A stretch of DNA of 64,000 nucleotides. It comes from an uncultured Dermabacteraceae bacterium (GTDB taxonomy: Bacteria > Actinomycetota > Actinomycetes > Actinomycetales > Dermabacteraceae). Below, piece by piece: positions 16,291 through 24,761 of this stretch (its first letter is position 1; each line of letters opens with the position of its first letter). Under the pieces are notes generated by a model. The model worked only from the letters and a program-made list of their open reading frames with translations. It was not told where the DNA came from and searched no databases. The translations under genes were made by a program, and so were the position numbers. The DNA lies in the NCBI GenBank assembly GCA_946223075.1, contig CAMILZ010000013.1, positions 1 through 64,000 of the forward strand, read 5' to 3'.

Positions 16291-18330
16291 ATGAAAATCA
16301 AACGATTATACATAGAGAACTTCAGAGCAATCGCAAGATTCGACAAGGTAATTGGTCCTTATACGACATTCATCGGCTACAACGGTGGAGGTAAATCATC
16401 TATTCTTCACGCGGTAAGGTGGTTCTTTGAGGATTTCGACCTCACGAGAGCTGATGTATTCTCTGAAGGGATCGAAGAACCGGACTTGACGTCACTCCCG
16501 GACGTCAAGGTCACTGTTACATTCGACAGCCTAACAGAAATCGATCGCGCAAACTTTGGCCCCTACGCTACGGGTGAGGAAATCGTACTCACTCGTGTTG
16601 GCGGTGCAGGAAGACCCTCTAAACTTTACGGCGAGCGGTTAGTCTGCGCATCCTTCAAGAACATTCGAAAAGAAAAAACGGTGTCTGCTCAACGCAAGCT
16701 AGCAGAGGAGCTAATGGCTTCCAGTCAGCTTTTTGCAGACTTACAAATCGACAATAAAACTACCAAGCAAGAACTGCTTAAAAGACTCGACAATTGGGAA
16801 GCCGATCCACAGAATCGCAAACACCTTGAAACGATCGACGATGAAGAGGCGAACCATTTCTTTGGAGCGGTTGGTTCAGATAAACTTAAAATTGCTTCAG
16901 GTTTCGTTTTTATCCCGGCCGCACCAGATCTCACTGGCCAATTCGATATTTCAGGAAAGGGTTCAGCCCTTCAGCTATTGATTGGCGACATCCTGAAAGG
17001 CGTTGTCGGGGAGTCGATCAACAGGTGGACGGAACAAAACCAAAGAGTTCTCAATGAACTCGAAACAATTATAAGCGACACCGCTGCCGATAGGCTGAAT
17101 GAACGGGCAAGACAAGTAAATCATCATTTGGGTCAGTATTTGCCTGGTGTCGAGATTACGTTTGAAGCCGGCTTACAAGACTGGGCGCCTAGAGCTAATC
17201 CTGTTGCACAATCAAGAATGCGACGGGGAGAGCGTGATTTTTTCATCGAGAGCGAGGGCCACGGCGTACAGCGAGCTACGCTGTTAGCATTACTCCAAGC
17301 AACCGCAGAGTCAAGAACAGCGCCCGCGTCAACGGGAGGCGAAGACCGTGACAACGAGCAGCATCATCGCGAAGACCAGCGGAGCTCTCTAATTGTGTTT
17401 GTAGAAGAACCTGAGGTTTATCAACATCCAGTCCAAGCTCGCATGATGGCGCGGTCTTTCGCCAAGGCCGCTCGCACCGGCAATGTCCAGTTTGTATTGG
17501 CAACCCACAGCCCATATTTCCTTGACCCGCTTGAAATTCACAACACTTTTAGGGTGGAGAACTTTCCAACCGGTTCAGAAGCAAGTCGGCCAAATCCCCA
17601 CGGGGTTTTAGCGAACAAGAAATCAAATGGTGAGTTAGACAAATATTTCCTAGACAGTGTTATCGAAAGCCTTTTTTCAAGGGCCGCATTGGTCGTCGAA
17701 GGGGATACCGAGCGGGCGATTTTCGACACCCTGCCTTGCGGTGATGATGGACTAACGTTGAGGGATCTGGGTATATCAGTGGCGGTCGCTGCCGGATCAA
17801 ACTCATTACTCGACATGGCTCAGCTTATCCATGATTTCGGTGTGCCTGTCTTCGTGGTAAGAGATGGCGATTCAGACAGAAGTATCGCGTTGGAAACCGC
17901 AAAAAATAAATCGAGGAGTGAAATCGAAAAGATATTCGGTTGTGAACCGGATTTCGAAAATGAAGATCACTTACGTGTAGCTCGAGACAAGCAAAAATCC
18001 ATACTCAGCAGCTGGGAGTCGGGCTTCGAGAAATTTATCAAAGAATCGCAGAAAACCGATTTAGCTGCACCAAAAGGCACTTTTAAGTGGGGCGAAGGCC
18101 TTCAAATTGGCCAATATATAGGTATACTCAACCACGACCTGGAATCAGAGCTCCATAGTTGGCCATCATTTATTGCTGAAGCAAAAAAAGAGGAGTATGA
18201 CCTTCCTTCAGACTTGCGGAAAGCTAAGAAAGCTGGGGTTATAGCCCGTGTAGCTGCGAAGTCTGATCTAAATGACATGCCTGCCGCTCTCAGAAGGATT
18301 TTTGAAGCGGCCCGTCAAATGGTTGATTAG
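16291..18330 (+). CDS. OLD-family ATP-dependent endonuclease (ABC ATPase + TOPRIM), likely anti-phage defence
   Basis: 679 aa. Start ATG 16291 matches the family N-terminus (MKIKRLYIENFRAI). The ABC ATPase part has Walker A GYNGGGKSS (residues 29-37), an ABC-signature-like EGHGVQRAT, Walker B SLIVFVEEPEVYQHP, and the ATHSPYF H-loop. The TOPRIM nuclease follows, with VVEGDTERAIF (Glu470) and VVRDGDSDR (Asp525, Asp527). This is the arrangement of OLD nucleases such as phage P2 Old and GajA. No UvrD-like GajB helicase or reverse transcriptase is adjacent, so it is a solo class 1-type OLD gene rather than Gabija. Codon use is AT-rich compared with its neighbours, indicating recent transfer. Confidence 0.88.
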   Translation: MKIKRLYIENFRAIARFDKVIGPYTTFIGYNGGGKSSILHAVRWFFEDFDLTRADVFSEGIEEPDLTSLPDVKVTVTFDSLTEIDRANFGPYATGEEIVLTRVGGAGRPSKLYGERLVCASFKNIRKEKTVSAQRKLAEELMASSQLFADLQIDNKTTKQELLKRLDNWEADPQNRKHLETIDDEEANHFFGAVGSDKLKIASGFVFIPAAPDLTGQFDISGKGSALQLLIGDILKGVVGESINRWTEQNQRVLNELETIISDTAADRLNERARQVNHHLGQYLPGVEITFEAGLQDWAPRANPVAQSRMRRGERDFFIESEGHGVQRATLLALLQATAESRTAPASTGGEDRDNEQHHREDQRSSLIVFVEEPEVYQHPVQARMMARSFAKAARTGNVQFVLATHSPYFLDPLEIHNTFRVENFPTGSEASRPNPHGVLANKKSNGELDKYFLDSVIESLFSRAALVVEGDTERAIFDTLPCGDDGLTLRDLGISVAVAAGSNSLLDMAQLIHDFGVPVFVVRDGDSDRSIALETAKNKSRSEIEKIFGCEPDFENEDHLRVARDKQKSILSSWESGFEKFIKESQKTDLAAPKGTFKWGEGLQIGQYIGILNHDLESELHSWPSFIAEAKKEEYDLPSDLRKAKKAGVIARVAAKSDLNDMPAALRRIFEAARQMVD

Positions 18331-18396
18331 GACTCACACAAGAAAGGTTTCTAGGACTATAGTGCCCGCCAAACACCGGCTCTGTGATCAAAAATG

Positions 18397-19219
18397 GTCT
18401 GCCGTAGCGGCGGGTCGGGCCTCATCCCCTCGCTGCTCGGCGGCACCGTGTTCGCGATGGCCTCGCACGGTTCGGACCAACTGATCGTGCAGCGCCTGCT
18501 CGCGTGCCGCACGAAGGCGGAGGCGCAAAAGGCGCTCATCGCCTCGGGCTTCGTGGTGGTCGTGCAGTTCGCGATCTTCCTCGTGGTGGGGCTCGCCCTA
18601 TGGGGTTGGTACAACCACGCGACTCCCGCGGATCTCGGGCTCACGCGCGACGACGAGATCTTCCCGAAGTTCATCATCGAGGGGCTGCCCGCGGGTATTT
18701 CGGGGTCTGCTCCTCGCGGGCATTCTTGCGGCGGCAATGTCGACCCTGTCGCCGTCGCTTTCGGCGCTCAGCTCCTCGACCGTCACGGATGTCGTCGCGA
18801 AGCTGCGCCGCACTCCCATGACGAAAGCCGACGAGCTCAATACGGGCCGTATCGCGACGGTCGTGTGGGGCCTGCTGTTCATCCTCCCCGCGACGTTCTT
18901 CCGCAGCGACGAGGGCAGCATTGTGGTGCTCGCCCTCGGCATCGCGGGCCTCACCTACGGCGGACTGCTCGGCGCCTTCGTGCTCGGCATCGTGAATAAG
19001 CGCGCGCGAACCCTCGATGCGAACATCGCGTTCCTGTGCGCGATTACCACAAACGCGTTCTTCTTCGTCATGGAGAAGTACGTCGTGGGCGAGGTGTGGA
19101 TCGCGTGGCAGTGGTATCCGCTGCTCGGCGTGCTCGTGACGCTTGCCGTGGGTGGGCTGCTTTCGCTCAGGCACCCGGCCCCGATTGCACCGGAGCCTTC
19201 AGCCAAGCGCTCCAATTAA
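18397..19219 (+). pseudogene. Sodium:solute symporter, 3' half (frameshifted)
   Basis: Continues the symporter at 15474-16160: SLLGGTVFAMASHGSDQ and LIVQRLLACRTKAEAQKALI are the conserved SSS core. One extra T at about 18706 breaks the frame: GLPAGISG continues as LLLAGILAAAMSTLSPSLSALSSS only in the next frame, which runs to TAA 19217-19219. A few tens of residues between the halves are missing, so the insertion was accompanied by a small deletion. The gene is dead by amber codon, insertion and frameshift. Confidence 0.85.
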
Positions 19220-19224
19220 CAGAA

Positions 19225-19288
19225 CACGGCTACACCCGCATGCGTCGAGAGCCAGGAAGGGGGCTTCGGCGCGGCGGGTGTAGCCGTG
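19225..19288. repeat. 64-bp hairpin repeat, copy 2
   Basis: Same element as 14899-14962, here with a perfect 15-bp terminal stem. It lies between the convergent 3' ends of the symporter relic and the MFS gene, where it could act as a bidirectional terminator. Confidence 0.75.
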
Positions 19289-19304
19289 GGTGTGTTCTGG
19301 AGGT

Positions 19305-20633
19305 TTACTCGTGTGCGCCGGGCAGGTGTGCCTGCCACGCGAGTGCGACCTCCACGAGAGTGAGGATCGCGAGCACGGCGCCCGCGATGAGCATCGTGGT
19401 GTAGCTGAAGATGGTGCTGAGTGCCGCGAGGAGCATCGGCACGAAGAAGCCGAGGTAGGCGATCGAGTAGAACACCGAGGTAAGGCCCGCGAGGTCGTCG
19501 GGACCGGCGAGGCGCTGCACCTCGCTCAGACCGGCAACGAGCGCGAGTCCGTAGCCGCAGCCGAGGATCGCGGCGGCGATGAGGCCGATCGTGAGGCTCG
19601 TCGTCGAGGCGGCACCGGCGGCGAACACGGCGCCAGTCGCGACGATCGCCATGGCGATCACGGAGGCACGCGCGCTTCGGTGCGTGTCGATCTTCTTGCC
19701 GATGGTCTGAATGCCCACGCCGAAGCCAAGGGTCACGGCGGTCATGAGGCCTGCGAAGGCGATCGGGAAGTCACCGGCGCGGTCCTTGAGCAGAGCGGGG
19801 AGAACGGCGTAGGCGGTGCCGCACGCACCAAAGACCCACGGGGCGACGGGGAGCACAACGCGGAGGAAGCGCTTGTGCGCGGCCTTCGGCACGAGGAGCT
19901 TCGACATGAGCGTCTCGGCGCCCGAGGCCGGCTCGTTTTCCTTGGGAAGGTGACCCGGCTTGCGCGTCTCGGGCGCGGTGAAAAGCCACAGGCCGGTCAC
20001 GACCGTCAGAGCCAGGTGCAGAACATACGAGGTTCGCGTGGGCCAGGGGCCCCACTGCGCGAGCATTGCGGCGACGAGAGCTCCCGCGAGGAAGCCCGTG
20101 GTGAGGGCGAGCGAGGCCCTGCGGGCACCGGCGGCGGGGTTGGCTCCGGAAGCGTCGGAAAGTTCTTTAATCCATGCGGTGCCGATCGCCATGACGAGCC
20201 CGAGCGCGAGCCCGCACAGGATGCGGCCGATGCCGATCATGAGGGGCGAGCCGGGACCGAGCAGCAGCATGAGGCTGCCGAGGAAGCTGAGCGGTGCGGC
20301 GGGCAGCAGCACGGGGCGGCGGCCGTAGACGTCGGAGAGGGGGCCGCCGATCATGAGGGCGGGCACGATGCCGAGAACGTAGGCGCCAAGGAGGCCGTCA
20401 ACGACGAGGTCGGAGAAGTGGGAGACCTCGCGGTACATCACGAGGAGCGGGGTGAATTCGTTGCCGCCCCACGCGATCGCGAAGATCGATGCGGCGACCG
20501 GCCACCACGCGCCCGCCGGGAGCTCCGGCAGGGGTCGGGAGTCCTGGGGAAGGGTTTCTGGGGTCGCCTCGAGTACGTGGGCGTGGTCCGACGCCGGAAC
20601 GGCCGGCATCGAGGCCGTATCAGTGGCGCTCAC
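19305..20633 (-). CDS. MFS transporter
   Basis: 442 aa with 12 hydrophobic segments after a ~45-residue hydrophilic N-terminus. Starts at GTG 20633 behind an AAGGAG SD. The MFS loop 2-3 motif appears as GPLSDVYGRRPVLL, and an Arg-rich cytoplasmic loop follows helix 6 (PETRKPGHLP). Probably a proton-coupled drug or metabolite exporter; the substrate cannot be told. The C-terminus LPGAHE recurs as a relic near 14972-14998 next to the other hairpin copy. Confidence 0.88.
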   Translation of the reverse strand: MSATDTASMPAVPASDHAHVLEATPETLPQDSRPLPELPAGAWWPVAASIFAIAWGGNEFTPLLVMYREVSHFSDLVVDGLLGAYVLGIVPALMIGGPLSDVYGRRPVLLPAAPLSFLGSLMLLLGPGSPLMIGIGRILCGLALGLVMAIGTAWIKELSDASGANPAAGARRASLALTTGFLAGALVAAMLAQWGPWPTRTSYVLHLALTVVTGLWLFTAPETRKPGHLPKENEPASGAETLMSKLLVPKAAHKRFLRVVLPVAPWVFGACGTAYAVLPALLKDRAGDFPIAFAGLMTAVTLGFGVGIQTIGKKIDTHRSARASVIAMAIVATGAVFAAGAASTTSLTIGLIAAAILGCGYGLALVAGLSEVQRLAGPDDLAGLTSVFYSIAYLGFFVPMLLAALSTIFSYTTMLIAGAVLAILTLVEVALAWQAHLPGAHE

Positions 20634-20872
20634 TGGCTTAAGTCTCCTTGGGGTTGAAAAGTTTTGTTGGATGCGACTTCGCCGGCGCGAGCTCCACTAT
20701 CTTTACATTTATAACCATCTCGTGGCCAGTGTTTTTTCAGTTTTGTATGTCACTTCATAACTACCAATGTTGCAGAAACCTGCGGACCACTCCGTCAACA
20801 AACACCGAGCCGCGCTCGGGTCTAGGCTTAAAGCGTGACCAACGCCCACCGGGCGCCCCTATGGAGGAACAC

Positions 20873-23719
20873 GTGAACACCGCTCCCGCATTCGTGACCG
20901 CCGCCGTAAGCGACGAAAGCCGCATCCAGACACGCCTCATCGACAGGGTTGCCGCCGCGAGCGACGCCTCCCACTACCTCTTCACCCCCGAAGCAGTCGT
21001 GCTCGCCGATACGGCGCGCGAAGTCGCCGCGATCCTCAAGGGTGCAAACGCCGCGAAAAGCCCCGTGGCCTTCCGCTCGGGCGGCACGAGCCTGTGCGGC
21101 CAGGCCTCGAGCCCGCACATCCAAATCGACGTGCGCAAGAACTTCCGCCATATCGAAGTTCTCGACGAGGGCGCGCGCGTGCGCGCCGGCTCCGGCGCAA
21201 CGATTGCGCAGGTCAACGCACGCCTTCGCCGCTTCAAGCGCCGCCTCGGCCCCGACCCGGCAAGCGAGGCCGCATGCACGATCGGCGGCGTCGTCTCCAA
21301 CAATTCGAGCGGCATGGCCTGCGGTACCGAATTCAACACCTACAGAACTCTCGAATCGATGGTCATGGTGCTGCCGTCGGGCCTCACCCTCGACACGAGC
21401 GACCGGGAGGGATCCGACGCTCGCCTGCGCACCGAGGCACCCGACATTCATGAGGGCCTCACGCGCCTGCGCGAACGGGTCATCACGAACCCGGAAAGCG
21501 TGCGCATCATTCGCGAGCGCTTCGCCCTCAAAAACACGATGGGCTACGGCATCAACGCCTTCCTTGACGCGGAGCGCCCCATCGACATCCTCGAAAAGCT
21601 CGTGATCGGAAGCGAGGGCACCCTCGCGTTCATCGCCGAGGCCACGTTCCGCACGGTCCCGATTCCGGCGCTCACGACGAGCGCGCTCGCGGTGTTCCCG
21701 AACCTCGATGCGGCCACCCGCATCCTGCCCGAGCTCGTCGAATCGGGCGCGGCGACGCTCGAGCTCATGGACTCGACCTCGATCGCCGTGGGCCAACAGC
21801 TCGCGCGCGTTCCCGAGCAGATCAAGGGTTTCGAGCCAAGCACCGAGGCGGCGCTCCTCATCGAGTATCGCGACGACGAACACGAACGGCTCGCCGCGGC
21901 CCAGCGCGCGGGCGAAGAAATCCTGCGCGCGCACGAGCTGCGCTCCCCCGCCGTTTTCTCCGAAGACCCGGTCATGCGCGCAAAGGCGTGGGCGCTGCGC
22001 AAGGGGCTCTACGCCTCCGTTGCCGGCGCGCGCGAAAGCGGCACGACAGCCCTCCTCGAGGACGTCGTGGTGCCGCCCGCGAACCTCGCCGATACGTGCG
22101 GGGATCTGCACGAACTCTTCAACGAGCACGGCTACGAGAACTCGGTGATCTTCGGCCACGCGAAGGATGGCAACATCCACTTCATGCTCACGGATCGCTT
22201 CGAAAGCGAGGCGGCTCGCGATCGCCTCGGGGCGTTCACCGAGTCGATGGTCGACGTGGTTCTCGCACGCGGCGGCAACCTCAAGGCCGAGCACGGCACG
22301 GGCCGCGCGATGGCGCCGTTCGTGCACCGCCAGTACGGCGACGAACTCTACGACGTCATGAAGCACATCAAGCGCCTGATCGACCCCGCGGGGATCCTCA
22401 ACCCGGGCGTGCTCATCGAGGACGATCCGAAGGCGCACCTCGAGAACTTCAAGCTCAACCCCACGATCGAGATCGAGGCCGACCGCTGCGTCGAGTGCGG
22501 CTATTGCGAGCCCGTGTGCCCGAGCAAGGACCTCACGCTCACGCCCCGACAGCGCATCGTTGTGCGCCGCGCCGAGGAGCGCGCCCGCAAGGCCGGCGAC
22601 ACCGCGACGGCGGAGGCACTCGCGAAGGACTACGACTACGAAGGCATCGACACGTGCGCCGTGGACGGCATGTGCGTCACGGCCTGCCCCGTGGGCATCA
22701 ACACGGGTCTACTCGTGAAGAGGCTGCGCCGCGAGAACACGAATCCGGTCGAATCGGGGGCGTGGAAGGCCGCGGCAGCGTCGTGGGGTGCGATTACGCG
22801 CGGAGCTTCCGTCGGACTCACGACCGCCGAGAAGGTTCCGGGGCCGCTCGTGGGGGCCGCCACGGGCGTGGGCCGACGCTTGCTGGGCGAGGACACCGTT
22901 CCCCACTACTCGAAGGACTTGCCGGCCGGCGGAAGGGCTCGCGGCAAGCTCGGTGAGCGTGCCGAGGGTCGTAGCGTTGGCGCTCCCCTGCCCGAGGGCC
23001 GCATGTTCGGCGCCGAGAACGGCGAGCTCGTGGGCGTGTACGTCCCCGCGTGCGTGAACACGATGTTCGGCGGAGCCGCGCCCGGCGGAAACGTTGTCGC
23101 GGCGTTCGAGGAGCTGCTGCGGAAAGCGGGGCTTTCGATGCTCATCCCGAAGGGCATCGATTCGACGTGCTGCGGCACGCCGTGGACGTCCAAGGGCAAA
23201 GCCAAGGGCCACGAGGTCATCTCGGATAAGACCCGCGAGGTCGTGAACGCCGTGCGCGAGCTCGGCCTGCCGATCGTGAGCGATGCGTCAAGCTGCACCG
23301 AAGGCTTCGCCGCGATCCTCGAGCGCGACGGCACCGAGGTGCTTGACGCCGTGCAGTTCACGGCCGATCACGTACTCGAGCGCCTCGACATCGACCAGGC
23401 GCACGAGCATCTCGTGCTCCACCCCACGTGCTCCTCAACCCAAATGGGTCTCAACCCCGCGCTCGAAAAAGTCGCGAAGGCCGCCTACGCGAAGGTCACC
23501 GTGCCCTACGCGTGGGGCTGCTGTGCCTTCGCGGGCGACCGCGGCATGCTCCACCCCGAACTCACCGCCTCCGCGACGGCCGCCGAGGCCGCCGAGGTCA
23601 AGGCCCTCGACGCGGACGAGCACGCCTCGCTCAACCGTACGTGCGAGATCGGCATGGCGCGCGCCACGGGAAAGACCTACCGCCACGTGCTCGAGCTGCT
23701 CGCCGAGCGCGCGCGGTAG
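20873..23719 (+). CDS. FAD-linked oxidase/Fe-S protein, D-lactate dehydrogenase type
   Basis: 948 aa. GTG 20873 is chosen for GGAGG at 20863-20867. The N-terminal FAD-binding PCMH domain includes FRSGGTSLCGQ and IGGVVSNNSSGM, followed by the FAD-oxidase C-terminal domain (FGHAKDGNIHF, AEHGTGRAMAPF). Next come two [4Fe-4S] motifs, CVECGYCEPVCPSKD and CAVDGMCVTACPVGI, and a C-terminal region with two CCG-type cysteine motifs (TCCGTPW and WGCCAFAGDRG). This fusion is found in quinone-linked D-lactate or other 2-hydroxyacid dehydrogenases (Dld-II/GlcD-like). It probably oxidises D-lactate to pyruvate at the membrane, passing electrons to quinone. Monocistronic. Confidence 0.9.
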   Translation: MNTAPAFVTAAVSDESRIQTRLIDRVAAASDASHYLFTPEAVVLADTAREVAAILKGANAAKSPVAFRSGGTSLCGQASSPHIQIDVRKNFRHIEVLDEGARVRAGSGATIAQVNARLRRFKRRLGPDPASEAACTIGGVVSNNSSGMACGTEFNTYRTLESMVMVLPSGLTLDTSDREGSDARLRTEAPDIHEGLTRLRERVITNPESVRIIRERFALKNTMGYGINAFLDAERPIDILEKLVIGSEGTLAFIAEATFRTVPIPALTTSALAVFPNLDAATRILPELVESGAATLELMDSTSIAVGQQLARVPEQIKGFEPSTEAALLIEYRDDEHERLAAAQRAGEEILRAHELRSPAVFSEDPVMRAKAWALRKGLYASVAGARESGTTALLEDVVVPPANLADTCGDLHELFNEHGYENSVIFGHAKDGNIHFMLTDRFESEAARDRLGAFTESMVDVVLARGGNLKAEHGTGRAMAPFVHRQYGDELYDVMKHIKRLIDPAGILNPGVLIEDDPKAHLENFKLNPTIEIEADRCVECGYCEPVCPSKDLTLTPRQRIVVRRAEERARKAGDTATAEALAKDYDYEGIDTCAVDGMCVTACPVGINTGLLVKRLRRENTNPVESGAWKAAAASWGAITRGASVGLTTAEKVPGPLVGAATGVGRRLLGEDTVPHYSKDLPAGGRARGKLGERAEGRSVGAPLPEGRMFGAENGELVGVYVPACVNTMFGGAAPGGNVVAAFEELLRKAGLSMLIPKGIDSTCCGTPWTSKGKAKGHEVISDKTREVVNAVRELGLPIVSDASSCTEGFAAILERDGTEVLDAVQFTADHVLERLDIDQAHEHLVLHPTCSSTQMGLNPALEKVAKAAYAKVTVPYAWGCCAFAGDRGMLHPELTASATAAEAAEVKALDADEHASLNRTCEIGMARATGKTYRHVLELLAERAR

Positions 23720-23737
23720 GCCATCGCGAAGGATGTT

Positions 23738-24670
23738 TTAGGCGGCGCCGCGCTCGAGAAGGAACGCGCGCAGCTCGGGAAGGTGATCGGCGTTGATGAG
23801 GTCGATGCCCGCATCGAGCTGCATCTGCCACAGGATTTCGCGGCGCTTCGGAAGCTTCGAAGGCGCTCCCCACAGGCGTGAGCGTGCACCCATGGCGTGG
23901 GCGCCGTCGGAAAACTCCTTGAGCGAGCGGAACTGATCCCCGGGGCGTTCGCCAAAGCCCTGCCAGCCCCACTCGCTCCAGCTTTCTGAGATGAGGGGCA
24001 TCTCGAGCGGGCGCGCCTCTCCTCCGAGGTCGCCCAGGTGACCGTCGGCCGAGCCGAAACGCTCCGGGTTGTCCTTGATGAGATCGAACGGGCGACCGCC
24101 CGTGTACACCACGCGCACGGGGTTCTCGACGACCTCGCCGCAGCGATTCACGTGCCAGAACACGTCACTGTACGGCGCGAGCATCTGCTCGATCGCGGGA
24201 AGCTGCTTCTCGCCCTGATCCTTGATGTCGATGAGGAGCTGGAACGGGCCGTCGTAGCCAGGGAACACGTGACCGCCGTTGGCGCGCACGAGCGCCGCGA
24301 GCGGCTTCACGTAATACTCCTCGAGGGAGCGGCCGCTCAGCACACCGAGGCGGGTGTGGCCAAGGAGGATCTGCCCGCCCTCGAACCACACGTCCGCCTC
24401 GACAGAGCAAAAGCCCTGTTCAAGCGCATCCCACAGTGGATGCTCGTGCAGGTAATCGTTGTGGGCGTGAGCGCGAGCGAGGGGGCTCTTCGGCGCCCAC
24501 CCCTCGGGCGCGGGGTTCTTGAGGCTCGCATCGAAGGGGTTATCGAGAAGGCGCGGCGTGTCGTTTTCGTGGCGCTCGTAGAGCGGCGAAGCGGTCGCGG
24601 GGGTGAGGGCGGTAGCGCTCGCGGCGGTAGCTGCGGCGGCGGTCAGGAAGGTCCGACGGTTGAAGGGCAT
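23738..24670 (-). CDS. Tat-exported phosphatidylinositol phospholipase C/GDPD-like phosphodiesterase
   Basis: 310 aa from ATG 24670, chosen because it gives a compact Tat signal (MPFNRRTFLTAAAATAAS); a start at 24694 is possible but has no SD. The body starts PLARAHAHNDYLHEHPL, the HAHNDY motif of PLC-like/AIM6-type phosphodiesterases, followed by SVEADVWFEGGQILLGHTR, which holds acidic metal/catalytic residues, and LLIDIKDQG. It probably cleaves phosphodiester head groups outside the cell. It follows a second Tat-exported phosphoesterase on the same strand, separated by a hairpin. Confidence 0.82.
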   Translation of the reverse strand: MPFNRRTFLTAAAATAASATALTPATASPLYERHENDTPRLLDNPFDASLKNPAPEGWAPKSPLARAHAHNDYLHEHPLWDALEQGFCSVEADVWFEGGQILLGHTRLGVLSGRSLEEYYVKPLAALVRANGGHVFPGYDGPFQLLIDIKDQGEKQLPAIEQMLAPYSDVFWHVNRCGEVVENPVRVVYTGGRPFDLIKDNPERFGSADGHLGDLGGEARPLEMPLISESWSEWGWQGFGERPGDQFRSLKEFSDGAHAMGARSRLWGAPSKLPKRREILWQMQLDAGIDLINADHLPELRAFLLERGAA

Positions 24671-24697
24671 CACGTGAGAAATTCTTTCGTTCATGGC

Positions 24698-24742
24698 GAA
24701 GGGCCCAGACCCGCGAGACGTTGCCGCGGGCCCGAGCCCTTA
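24698..24742 (-). terminator. Imperfect hairpin between the two phosphoesterase genes
   Basis: GC-rich imperfect inverted repeat (about 24699-24715 with 24725-24741) after the PHP gene and before the PLC-like gene. Could partially terminate or stabilise the upstream message. Confidence 0.5.
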
Positions 24743-24761
24743 CGCGTTCAGGAAGCTGCAA

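Larger units (their letters stand above)
16161..18396 (+). mobile_element. AT-rich insertion carrying a solo OLD-family nuclease
   Basis: Clearly lower GC than both flanks, single cargo gene, sitting inside the symporter gene. The 8-bp sequence CAAAAATG occurs at both borders (16161-16168 and 18389-18396), which could be a target-site duplication or short recombination homology, or chance. No integrase or terminal inverted repeats were seen. Exact borders are approximate. Confidence 0.55.

Noticed and set aside
16174..18330. Gabija (GajA) or retron assignment for the OLD-type gene
   Set aside because: No UvrD-like helicase, reverse transcriptase or ncRNA lies next to it; only one gene is in the insertion.
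16161..18396. Treating the CAAAAATG border pair as a proven target-site duplication
   Set aside because: An 8-bp AT-rich match can occur by chance, and symporter codons are missing between the halves, so a simple insertion with duplication is not demonstrated.
20828..22438. Minus-strand open frame (536 aa) opposite the D-lactate-type dehydrogenase
   Set aside because: Antisense shadow; the + strand carries unmistakable FAD and Fe-S motifs.
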